This document shows, in pieces, positions 33,185 through 42,000 of a stretch of 64,000 nt of DNA. Location: positions 62,001-126,000 of the forward strand of contig NZ_JASKMS010000024.1 of the NCBI RefSeq assembly GCF_030124145.1, written 5' to 3'. The notes beneath the pieces were generated by a model. It saw nothing but the letters and a program-made list of their open reading frames with translations. It did no database searches and had not been told where the DNA came from. This DNA comes from Streptomyces sp. 378 (GTDB taxonomy: Bacteria > Actinomycetota > Actinomycetes > Streptomycetales > Streptomycetaceae). How positions within the stretch are numbered: position 1 is the stretch's first letter; each line of letters starts with the position of its first letter. Position numbers and translations under genes: made by a program.

Positions 33185-35380
33185 ATGGCCGAGCTCAGTG
33201 TCATCGTCCACGGACCGAACGTCCAGGACCATCTGACGGAACTCCTCGGCTCCCTCGCCGCCCACCCCCTCGCGGACGCCGAGGTGATCGTGGCCGCGGT
33301 CGGCGACTGGGCCCGGGAGACGGCCGAGCGGCACACCCCGGACGTCCAGGTCGTGCCGCTGCCGGACGGCACCGGGGACGCGGCGGCCCGGGCGGCGGGC
33401 GCGGCCCGGGCGTCCGGCCGCTGGCTGCACTTCGTGCACGCCAAGGACGGCCTGCCCGCCGGCGCCCCCCGCACGGTCGCGGAGCGGGTGGCCGAACTGC
33501 CCGGCGAGGTCGACGTCCTCCTGCTCGACCACGTCCGCAGCACCTGGCACACCTCCGGCATGCCCTCCCCGGACGGCCCGCTCCTCGCCCGGGCGGGCCG
33601 CGCCGACGTCGCCCTCGACGACTGCGCGCCCCTGCTGCGGCTGACCTCGCTGCTGGGCACCCGCGTCCTGCGCGCGGACTTCTGGCGGGCGCACGAGCAC
33701 CGGCTCGCCACCGACGACGAGCCGTATGCCGCCCTGGCCGCCCTGCTGCTCGCCGACCGCGTCGCCTGCCTGCCGCACGTCGCCTACGAGGACCGCCGAC
33801 TGCGCCCCGCGAGCCTGCCCCCGGTCACACCCGAGCAGCGCTACGGCCTCGTCGAGCGCTACGAGTCCCTCCTCGACCTCACCCGCGACCGGCGCGCCGC
33901 GCACACCGTGCTCTACGACGTCATGGTCCGCGACTGCCTGCGCACCTTCGCCCGCGGCGGCATGCCGGAGGAGGTCGCGCGGGAGTTCTTCCGCCGGGCG
34001 TCCCTGGCCGCCCTGCGCCGCCGCCCCGAGGGCCACCGCCGCCCCGCCGGGCTCGAAGGCGTCCGCCGTTCCCTGCTGGAGGAGGGCGCGTACACGAAGT
34101 ACCGGGCCTTCCAGGCCGTCAACCGCACCCGCCGCACCGCCAGGTCGGCCGTACGGACCCGGAAGCGCCAGGCCGGCGCCAAGCTCCGCGACCACCAGTA
34201 CCGCAGGGCGCTCGGCCGCCCCGTCAACCCGCATCTCGCGGTGTTCTCGGCGTACTGGAACCGCGGCGTGGCCTGCAATCCGGCCGCGATCGCCGCCAAG
34301 CTCGCCGAACTCGCCCCGCAGATCCACGCCGTGTGGGTGGTGACCGAGGAGAACGCGGCCCTCCTCCCGCCCGGCACCGACCACGTGGTGCCCGGCAGCC
34401 GCCGCTACGGGGAGGTGCTGGCGACCGCCAAGTACCTCGTCAACAACGTCAACTTCCCGAACGCGGTGGTCAAACGCCCGGACGCGATCCACGTCCAGAC
34501 CCACCACGGCACCCCCCTGAAGCGCATGGGCCTCGATCAGATGGCGTTCCCGGCCGCCGCGCAGGGCCTGGACTTCCGGGCCCTGCTGGAGCGCATCGAC
34601 AAGTGGGACTTCAGCGTCTCCGCCAACAGCCACACCACCCGCATGTGGGAGCGCGCGTACCCGTCGCGCTACGTCTCCCTGGACCACGGCTACCCGCGCA
34701 ACGACGTCTACTACACGGCCGGCGCCGACGACATCCGCGCGGTCCGCGACCGCCTCGGCATCGCCCCGGGCCGCCGTGCCGTCCTCTACGCGCCCACCCA
34801 CCGCGACTACGAGGCCGGCTGGACCCCGCGCCTGGACCTCGCCGCCCTCGCCGACCGCCTGGGCGACGACACGGTCCTGCTCGTGCGCGGCCACTACTTC
34901 TACGGCGGCGCCGCCTCCCCGCTCACCAACCTGCGCCGCACGGGCCGGATCATCGACGTCTCCTCCTACGACCCGGTCGAGGAGCTGTGCCTGGCGGCGG
35001 ACGTCCTGGTCACGGACTACTCCTCGATCATGTTCGACTACGCCAACCTCGACCGGCCGATCGTGATCCACGCCGACGACTGGGAGACGTACCGCACCAC
35101 CCGGGGCGTCTACTTCGACCTGATGGCGGAGGCCCCGGGCCCGGTCGCCCGCACCCAGCAGGAGCTGACGGAGATCCTCACCACGGAGGCCTGGCGCGAC
35201 GAGGGCGCGGCGAAGACCCGGGCCGTCTTCCGGCGCCGGTTCTGCGAGTACGACGACGGACGCGCCGCCGAACGCGTCGTGCGCCGGGTCTTCCTCGGCC
35301 AGGACGAACGCGAACTGCCGTCCGTGGTGCCGGTCGAGGAACGCACCCCGGCCCCCACCCCGCAGGAGGCGAGCGCATGA
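33185..35380 (+). CDS. TagF-like glycerophosphotransferase with degenerate GT2 domain (copy 4)
   Basis: A 731-residue fusion paralogous to the three at 14.6-21.5 kb. The TagF-like half is the best preserved: HHGTPLKRMG with His441, RGHYFYG, and TDYSSIMFDYANLDRPIV. The N-terminal half keeps the GT2 length and secondary pattern, but the DDxS motif is missing (AAVGDWA instead) and the metal site FLDGDD is replaced by FVHAKDG (about residues 83-89). It is therefore unlikely to be an active glycosyltransferase and may serve in binding or assembly. It starts at ATG 33185 after GAGAGGGGG, 79 bp behind tagH. The next gene overlaps by ATGA. Confidence 0.87.
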   Translation: MAELSVIVHGPNVQDHLTELLGSLAAHPLADAEVIVAAVGDWARETAERHTPDVQVVPLPDGTGDAAARAAGAARASGRWLHFVHAKDGLPAGAPRTVAERVAELPGEVDVLLLDHVRSTWHTSGMPSPDGPLLARAGRADVALDDCAPLLRLTSLLGTRVLRADFWRAHEHRLATDDEPYAALAALLLADRVACLPHVAYEDRRLRPASLPPVTPEQRYGLVERYESLLDLTRDRRAAHTVLYDVMVRDCLRTFARGGMPEEVAREFFRRASLAALRRRPEGHRRPAGLEGVRRSLLEEGAYTKYRAFQAVNRTRRTARSAVRTRKRQAGAKLRDHQYRRALGRPVNPHLAVFSAYWNRGVACNPAAIAAKLAELAPQIHAVWVVTEENAALLPPGTDHVVPGSRRYGEVLATAKYLVNNVNFPNAVVKRPDAIHVQTHHGTPLKRMGLDQMAFPAAAQGLDFRALLERIDKWDFSVSANSHTTRMWERAYPSRYVSLDHGYPRNDVYYTAGADDIRAVRDRLGIAPGRRAVLYAPTHRDYEAGWTPRLDLAALADRLGDDTVLLVRGHYFYGGAASPLTNLRRTGRIIDVSSYDPVEELCLAADVLVTDYSSIMFDYANLDRPIVIHADDWETYRTTRGVYFDLMAEAPGPVARTQQELTEILTTEAWRDEGAAKTRAVFRRRFCEYDDGRAAERVVRRVFLGQDERELPSVVPVEERTPAPTPQEASA

Positions 35381-37023
35381 GCACCCCCGACGTCACCGTG
35401 ACGGTCATCGTCTACAACGACGCCGAACGGCTCACCCGCGCGGTCGAATCGGTCCGCCGCCAGACCCACACGAACATCGAGATCGTCATCAGCGACGACC
35501 ACTCCACGGACGAGACCCCGGTGGTGGCCCAGCGGCTGGCGGCCCAGGACCCCCGGGTCCGCCACCTCCGCCTGGAGCGGAACAGCGGCGGCTGCAGCGC
35601 CCCCCGCAACCGCGCCCTGCGCATCGCACGCGCCCCGTTCCTGATGTTCCTCGACAGCGACGACGAACTCCCCGACAACGCCGTCGAACTGCTGCTCGCC
35701 GCCCATCGCGAACGCGAGATCGATTTCGCCATGGGCGCGGTGCAGCGGATCCGGGTGGACAACGGCCGCCGCTCGACCTGGATGCCGCACCTGGTCGCCG
35801 AGCGCCGCACCCTCGACGGCATCGAGGCCGACCCGCGCCTGCTCTTCGAGCACCTGTCGACGAGCAAGATGTACGCCCGTGCCTTCCTCGACCGGCACGA
35901 CCTGCGCTTCCCCGAGGGCATCCACTACGAGGACCAGCTGTTCTCCGCGCAGGCGTACTGCCTGGCCAAGAGCTTCACGATCATCCCGGAGCCGGTCTAC
36001 CGCTGGTACGTGGCGCCCTTCGCGGCCTCCGAGGCGGCCTCGATATCCAACCAGCGGCACAAGCTCGCCAACGTCCGGGACCGGGTCCACGTCCAGCACC
36101 TCATCGACGCGTTCCTCGCCGAGAGCGGGCACGAGTCGCTGCGCGAGGACAAGGACCACAAGTTCCTCAAGCACGACGTGCGGATGTACGCCGGTGACCT
36201 GCCCTACCGGGACGACGCCTGGCTGACGTCCTTCGCGGACATCGTCACCCCCTACCTCGACACACTCACCCCGGGCGCGTTCGCGCGTCTCCCGCGCGCC
36301 GAACGTGTCGTCATCCAGCTGATCCGCGACCGCCGTCTGCCCGAGGCGCGTCTGGCGGCCCGGGGCCTGGGGCACGGGGTGGCACCGAGGCGTGTGGTCA
36401 CCGACGGGGACGGCCGCACCTACTGGGGGGACCGGATCCCCGAGTCGGAGTGGTCACGCCGCGAACTGGACATCTCCGACCTGGAGCTGGAGACCCGCCC
36501 CTTCCCGAGCGCCCAGTTCCGCCACGAGATCAAGGAGATCACCCGAGGCCCGGGCGCGTCGATCGACCTCACGATCCGCACCTGGGACCCGGCGCTGCGC
36601 CTCCCCGTCGGCCCCCAGCGCGCGACGCTCCTCATCGCCCCGGGCGGCCGCCGCCTCCGCGTCCACTTCCGCCTCGCCCCCGTGCGCCCCGGCCTCTTCG
36701 AGGGCCACGCCCACCTCGACCTCGCGGCGGCCCCGCTCCCCCTCCAGGGCTTCGCCGGAATCCGCCACCCGCTGCTCCGCCTCCAGCACCAGGGCCTGTC
36801 CCACACGGGCCTGCTGCTGGCGCCCCTGACCTTCCCGACGCTGACGACCCGCGTCCCCTCCCACCACCTGACGGTGGAACCGGAGGGCCACGGCCCGGGC
36901 CGCCTGCAAGTCCGCTGGAAGCCGGTGGGGGTGACGGCCAGGGTGATCCGCCCGACGGTACGCAGGGTGGCCCGCCCGAGGGTGAAGAGGGCGGCACGCT
37001 TGGTGGCGAGCGCACTGAGGTAA
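35377..37023 (+). CDS. GT2 glycosyltransferase with C-terminal beta-rich domain
   Basis: A 548-residue paralogue of the gene at 27618-29276. The GT-A domain has VTVIVYNDA, DDHSTDET, NSGGCSAPRNRA and FLDSDDE. A helical middle follows, then a beta-rich C-terminal domain (about 380-520). The ATG overlaps the TGA of TagF copy 4 (35377-35380), so the two should be made together. Because copy 4 has a degenerate GT2 half, this enzyme could supply the missing glycosyl transfer; that is inference. The gene ends just before a tandem repeat array. Confidence 0.85.
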   Translation: MSTPDVTVTVIVYNDAERLTRAVESVRRQTHTNIEIVISDDHSTDETPVVAQRLAAQDPRVRHLRLERNSGGCSAPRNRALRIARAPFLMFLDSDDELPDNAVELLLAAHREREIDFAMGAVQRIRVDNGRRSTWMPHLVAERRTLDGIEADPRLLFEHLSTSKMYARAFLDRHDLRFPEGIHYEDQLFSAQAYCLAKSFTIIPEPVYRWYVAPFAASEAASISNQRHKLANVRDRVHVQHLIDAFLAESGHESLREDKDHKFLKHDVRMYAGDLPYRDDAWLTSFADIVTPYLDTLTPGAFARLPRAERVVIQLIRDRRLPEARLAARGLGHGVAPRRVVTDGDGRTYWGDRIPESEWSRRELDISDLELETRPFPSAQFRHEIKEITRGPGASIDLTIRTWDPALRLPVGPQRATLLIAPGGRRLRVHFRLAPVRPGLFEGHAHLDLAAAPLPLQGFAGIRHPLLRLQHQGLSHTGLLLAPLTFPTLTTRVPSHHLTVEPEGHGPGRLQVRWKPVGVTARVIRPTVRRVARPRVKRAARLVASALR

Positions 37024-37037
37024 CGGCCTCCGCCGCA

Positions 37038-37243
37038 GAGCTGCGGGCACGCCTGCCGCTACCGGCTACGGGAGCGCGTGCCGCTACCGGCTGCGGACAA
37101 GCGCGCCGCCACTCAACTGCGGGCATGCGCGCCACCGCTCAGCCGCGGACCAGCGCACCGGCCGCTCAACTGCAGACAAGCACGCCGCCACTCAACTGCG
37201 GGCATGCACGCCACCGCTCAGCCGCGGGCATGCGTGCCGCCTA
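37038..37243. repeat. Degenerate tandem repeat of about 26 bp, eight units
   Basis: Eight units of 23-27 bp with a consensus close to ACTGCGGGCATGCGCGCC followed by RCCGCTCA. The first two units are the most divergent, units 4 and 7 nearly identical. The array fills the whole gap between two convergent genes and includes the stop codon of the downstream one (37241-37243). Units abut without spacers, so it is not CRISPR. Confidence 0.8.
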
Positions 37244-38797
37244 GGGGCGGCACGGGTGGGCGCAGGCAGCACCCCGCTCCGCCGGGCTGCGGACCCACCC
37301 GGCCTCAGCAACCACCCCGCGCACCGGCTCACTCACCACCGCGTACAACACCTGCCCCTCCGGCCCCCGAGCGACCTCCCGCAACCCGACGCCCCGATGA
37401 CCAACCCCCGCCACGACCCACCGCACCCCGTACTCCCGCAGAATCTCCCTCCGCTCCTCCCCCGGCGTCCCCGCCGCGAAGTACCTCCGCACCGCCCGCT
37501 CCCGCCGCCCCTCGTCCGGCAGGAAGAAGTCGGGATACCCCGGCGCGACCGTGTACGCCCCGTACGCCGGGATCTGCCGGGCCGGCCGCCCCTCCCGCGC
37601 CATCACCACATCGCCGTACCGCACCCAGCGCGTCATCCAGTGGTACCCGGCCCACGGCCGCCGGTACTTCTCCGCGACGGCCTCCGGCAGATCCCGCGGC
37701 GGCACGACGTACCCGACCGTCCCCGCCTGCGTCCACGCGCCCAGCACCAGCGCCACGCCCAGCACCCACGCCCACCCGGCCCGCACCCCGCGCCGCCCTG
37801 CCTCGCACACCTCCACGGCCGCCGCGAGCTGCGCCGGGATCAGCGCCGCCGGCAACGCCCGCCCCCAGGAGTAGTGCCCGCTGACCCCGCCCACCGCCAC
37901 CACCGCGACACCCAGCACGAAGAACAGCACCAGCGGATCCCACCGGTCCCGCCCCGCCCGCACCCCCAGGGCCACCACCCCGAGCAGCACCAGCCAGTAC
38001 CGCCCGAGCAGGTCCTCGTACAACGGCCGGTGCACCGCCTCCAGCCCGTCCCTCGCCCCGAACAGCGCGAAGAAGTCGTAGTACGGCCACAGCGCCAGCA
38101 CCGCGAGCCCCACGGCCGCCCCGCCGCCGAGCCGGAGCCACACCTGCCGGCCCGGCCGCGCCGCCAGCACCGTCGCGACCGCGCCCAGCGACGCCACCAC
38201 CCCCGAGAACTGGTGGCACAGCAGAATCACCGCCCACAGCGTCCCGAGGCCGGACCACACCCCCCACCCGGCACCGCTGCGCACCGCCCGCGCCAGCCAC
38301 GCCCAGAGGTGGAACGCCAACGCCAGCGCGAACAGGCTCGGGTACGACACCGTCAGCGCCAGCGAGCTGAGCCCGTAGAAGCCACTCCACTTGAACAAGG
38401 CCGTTCCCCACAGGAACAGCAGGCTCAGCAGGGCGAGCGCGGGCGCGGCACGATGACCGGTCAGCGTCCGCACATACCGCCACACCCCTGTCACCAGCAG
38501 CCCCAGTCCGGCCAGGGCCGCCAGCCGCAGCACCACGAAGACCGACAGACCGCTGACCCGCGCGACGCAGCCGAGCACCAGCATCCAGGGCGAGTAGTAG
38601 GGGCTCGGCGTGTCCGCGTCGACGAGCGGATTGCCCGGGTCGACCAGGTCGTGCCGCAGCCGCTGGACGGTCGCCGCGTGCATCCCGAGATCACCGGCCC
38701 ACGGCAGCCGGACGATGACCAGGAGCAACAGCAGGACGACCACCGCGGCAGCGGCCTGCGCGGCGACGGCGGCCGGTCTAGGCGCGGTGCGCATCAT
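37241..38797 (-). CDS. Multi-membrane protein, GT-C-like (paralogue of the 23.4-24.9 kb gene)
   Basis: A 518-residue polytopic membrane protein. The first loop has AGDLGMHAATVQRLRHDLVDP and then TPSPYYSPWM, the same pattern as its paralogue at 23381-24940. About ten helices are followed by a hydrophilic C-terminal domain with YRRPWAGYHWMTRWVRYGD. Topology and the early Asp fit a GT-C enzyme using a lipid-linked sugar outside the membrane. Two ATG codons (38797, 38794) are possible. It overlaps the end of a small upstream frame by 20 bp and closes the glycan locus on the opposite strand. Confidence 0.7.
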   Translation of the reverse strand: MMRTAPRPAAVAAQAAAAVVVLLLLLVIVRLPWAGDLGMHAATVQRLRHDLVDPGNPLVDADTPSPYYSPWMLVLGCVARVSGLSVFVVLRLAALAGLGLLVTGVWRYVRTLTGHRAAPALALLSLLFLWGTALFKWSGFYGLSSLALTVSYPSLFALALAFHLWAWLARAVRSGAGWGVWSGLGTLWAVILLCHQFSGVVASLGAVATVLAARPGRQVWLRLGGGAAVGLAVLALWPYYDFFALFGARDGLEAVHRPLYEDLLGRYWLVLLGVVALGVRAGRDRWDPLVLFFVLGVAVVAVGGVSGHYSWGRALPAALIPAQLAAAVEVCEAGRRGVRAGWAWVLGVALVLGAWTQAGTVGYVVPPRDLPEAVAEKYRRPWAGYHWMTRWVRYGDVVMAREGRPARQIPAYGAYTVAPGYPDFFLPDEGRRERAVRRYFAAGTPGEERREILREYGVRWVVAGVGHRGVGLREVARGPEGQVLYAVVSEPVRGVVAEAGWVRSPAERGAACAHPCRP

Positions 38798-38909
38798 GGG
38801 GCCCGTCCAGGCCGAGGCCGTGATACCCGGAGTAGAACAGTCCGCTCTCCCTGGCGACGCCGAGCGCGCTGGGGGCGGCCACCCGCTCCTCGAAGAGGTT
38901 CACAGTCAC
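38778..38909 (-). CDS. Possible 43-residue small protein upstream of the GT-C gene
   Basis: GTG at 38909 opens a short frame (VTVNLFEERVAAPSALGVA...) ending at the TAG at 38778, inside the start of the GT-C gene. A 20-bp overlap on the same strand would allow coupled translation. There is no signal peptide, helix or known motif, and the Shine-Dalgarno is weak. I do not recognise it; it may be a chance frame. Confidence 0.3.
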   Translation of the reverse strand: MTVNLFEERVAAPSALGVARESGLFYSGYHGLGLDGPHDAHRA

Positions 38910-38975
38910 GACCCAAGCCTCAGCCGGATTCGGTGAGTCCTCCAGTCGAATCGCCCTAATGCACACCAAGAAGAA

Positions 38976-39005
38976 GCGCCCCGGGCCGGAACCGGCCCGG
39001 GGCGC
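38976..39005 (-). terminator. Terminator of the glutamate dehydrogenase gene
   Basis: A perfect 14-bp stem (38976-38989 with 38992-39005) closes on AA. It starts 16 bp past the gdhB stop, and on the minus strand is followed by CTTCTTGG. It should separate gdhB from the small frame and GT-C gene downstream. Confidence 0.8.
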
Positions 39006-39021
39006 CCGTCACGCCGTGCGC

Positions 39022-42000
39022 CTATGAATGCGTGCGCAGCAGCGTCCTCATCGTGCGCATCGCCACCGACAGGTTGGCGAGGTCGAACGCGTCGGAGCTC
39101 TGGATGTCCTCCAGTGTGGTGCGGGCCCGGCCGAGGATCGCCGCGTTCTTCTGCTCCCACGCCTTGAAGCGCTGCTCGGGCGTCGAGGTGCCGTTGCCCA
39201 CCGCCAGGACGTCGGCGGTCAGCGCAGCGTGCGCCGCGTACAGGTCCTCGCGGATCGCCGCGCGGGCCATGGACTGCCAGCGGTCGGCGCGGGGCAGCTC
39301 GATGATGCGGTCCATGAGCTGGGTGATGCGCAGCCGGTCGGCGAGGTCGTAGTACACCTCGGCGACGTCCATCGGCTCCCGGCCCATGCGGTCGGCGATC
39401 GAGACGATGTCGAGCGTCGGGAAGGCCGAGGAGAAGCCCGCCACCCGGGTGGCGAGTTCGTCCGGGACTCCGGCGCCCGTCAGCTCGTCGTAGATCTTCT
39501 GGTACCACTCCAGGTCGGCGCCGCGCAGCAGCTTGGGCAACTGCCCCCAGACCTGCTCGACCCGGTCGGCGAAGAAATCGACGGTCCCGGCGAGCTCCAG
39601 CGGCTGCGGCCGGTTGTTGAGCAGCCAGCGCGTGCCGCGCTCCACCAGGCGGCGGGCGTGCAGCCGGATACGGGTCTGGACGTCGGCCTCGACCTTGTTG
39701 TCCAGGGCCTCGACCCCGTCCCACACCGGGGACTGGCGGAAGATCGCCCGGGCCACGGTCTGGGCCCGCACGATCTCCTCCAGCGACGCGCCGGTCTCCT
39801 CGCGCAGGCGGTGCAGGTACGTCGTACCGCCCGTGTTGACCGTGTCGTTGACCAGGACGGTCGTGGTGATCTCGCGGCGCAGCGGGTGACCGTCGAGCCG
39901 GTCGGAGAACTGCTCGCGCAGCTCCGTCGGGAAGTACGCGTGCAGCAGGCCCGTCAGGTACGGGTCGTCGGGCAGCGAGGTGTGGAGCAGCTCCTCGGCG
40001 ACCGTGATCTTCGTGTAGGCCAGCAGGACGGCCGTCTCCGGGCCGGTCAGGCCCTGGCCCTGGGCGAGCCGCTCGCGGATCTGCCGGTCCGTGGGCAGGA
40101 ACTCCAGCGCCCGGTCGAGGTGTCCCTCCCTGACCAGGTGCTTCATGAAGCGCTGCTGGGCGTGGAGCATGTCCTTGGACTGCGCGAGGGCGTTGCCGAT
40201 CGCCGTGTTCTGCGCGTAGTTGTTGCGCAGCACCAGGCGGCCGACCTCGTCGGTCATCTCGGCGAGCAGCTTGTTGCGCTGCTTGACGGTCATGTCGCCG
40301 TCCCTGACCAGGCCGTTGAGCAGGATCTTGATGTTCACCTCGTGGTCGGAGGTGTCCACGCCCGCGCTGTTGTCGATGGCGTCGGTGTTGATCCGGCCGC
40401 CGTGCAGCGCGAACTCGATCCGCCCCAGCTGGGTCAGGCCGAGGTTGCCGCCCTCTCCGACGACCTTGACGCGCAGGTCCTTGCCGTCGACGCGGATGGC
40501 GTCGTTGGCCTTGTCGCCGACGTCCGCGTTGGACTCCACCGAGGACTTGACGTACGTGCCGATGCCGCCGTTCCACAGCAGGTCCACCGGCGCGTGGAGA
40601 ATCGCCTTCATCAGGTCGGCCGGGGTCAGCTTGGTGACCTTGGCCTCGATGCCGAGGGCCTCGCGGATGTGCGCGTTGACCGGGATCGCCTTGGCCGTGC
40701 GCGGGAAGATGCCACCACCGGCCGACAGCAGCCCCTTGTCGTAGTCCTCCCAGCTGGAGCGGGGGAGCTCGAACAGGCGGCGCCGCTCGGCGTAGGAGGT
40801 CGCGGCGTCCGGGTCGGGGTCGATGAAGATGTGCCGGTGGTCGAAGGCGGCGACCAGGCGGATGTGCTCGGAGAGCAGCATGCCGTTGCCGAAGACGTCA
40901 CCGGACATGTCGCCGATGCCGACGACCGTGAAGTCCTCGGTCTGGGTGTCGACACCCATGTCGCGGAAGTGCCGCTTGACGGACTCCCAGGCGCCGCGGG
41001 CGGTGATGCCCATGCCCTTGTGGTCGTAGCCGGCGGAACCGCCGGAGGCGAAGGCGTCACCGAGCCAGAAGTTGTAGTTCTCGGCGACGCCGTTGGCGAT
41101 GTCGGAGAAGGTCGCGGTGCCCTTGTCGGCGGCGACCACGAGGTACGTGTCGTCCTCGTCGTGCCGGACGACGTCGGCGGGCGGGACGACCTCGCCCGCG
41201 ACCATGTTGTCGGTGATGTCGAGCAGCGCCGAGATGAACGTCTTGTAGCTGGCGATGCCCTCGGCCAGCCACGCGTCCCGGTCGACGCTCGGGTCGGGCA
41301 GCTGCTTGGCGACGAAGCCGCCCTTGGCGCCCACCGGCACGATGACGGTGTTCTTCACCATCTGCGCCTTGACCAGGCCGAGGATCTCGGTGCGGAAGTC
41401 CTCACGCCGGTCGGACCAGCGCAGGCCTCCGCGCGCGACCTTGCCGAAGCGCAGGTGCACGCCCTCGACGCGCGGCGAGTACACCCAGATCTCGAACGCC
41501 GGGCGCGGTGCCGGCAGGTCGGGGATGGCCTGCGGGTCGAACTTCATGGAGACGTAGTCGTGCGGTTTGCCGCCCGCCGCCTCCTGGAAGAAGTTCGTCC
41601 GCAGGGTCGCCTTGATGACGGTGAGGAAGGACCGCAGGATCCGGTCCTCGTCGAGCGAGGCCACCTGGTCGAGGGCCGCGTCGACCTCCTCCAGCAGCGC
41701 GTCCACGATCTCGTGCCCGGCGCGCTGCCGGTCCGGCGACATCCGCGCCTCGAACAGGGAGACGAGCAGACGGGTGGTGTGGACGTTGTTGCGGAGGGTG
41801 TCCTCCATGTAGTCCTGGCTGAAGGTCGACGCCGCCTGCCGCAGGTACTTGGCGTACGCCCGCAGCACCGTCGCCTGGCGCCAGTTGAGCCCGGCGCTCA
41901 GCACGAGGGCGTTGAAGCCGTCGTTCTCCGCCTTGCCGGTCCAGGTGGCGGCGAAGGCGTCCTGGAAGCGCTCGCGGGCGTCGTCGCCGAAGTGGTCGCC

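Noticed and set aside
37038..37243. CRISPR array or extended coding region
   Set aside because: No spacers; the frame open on the plus strand here is an off-frame continuation opposite and beyond the GT2 gene without domain likeness.
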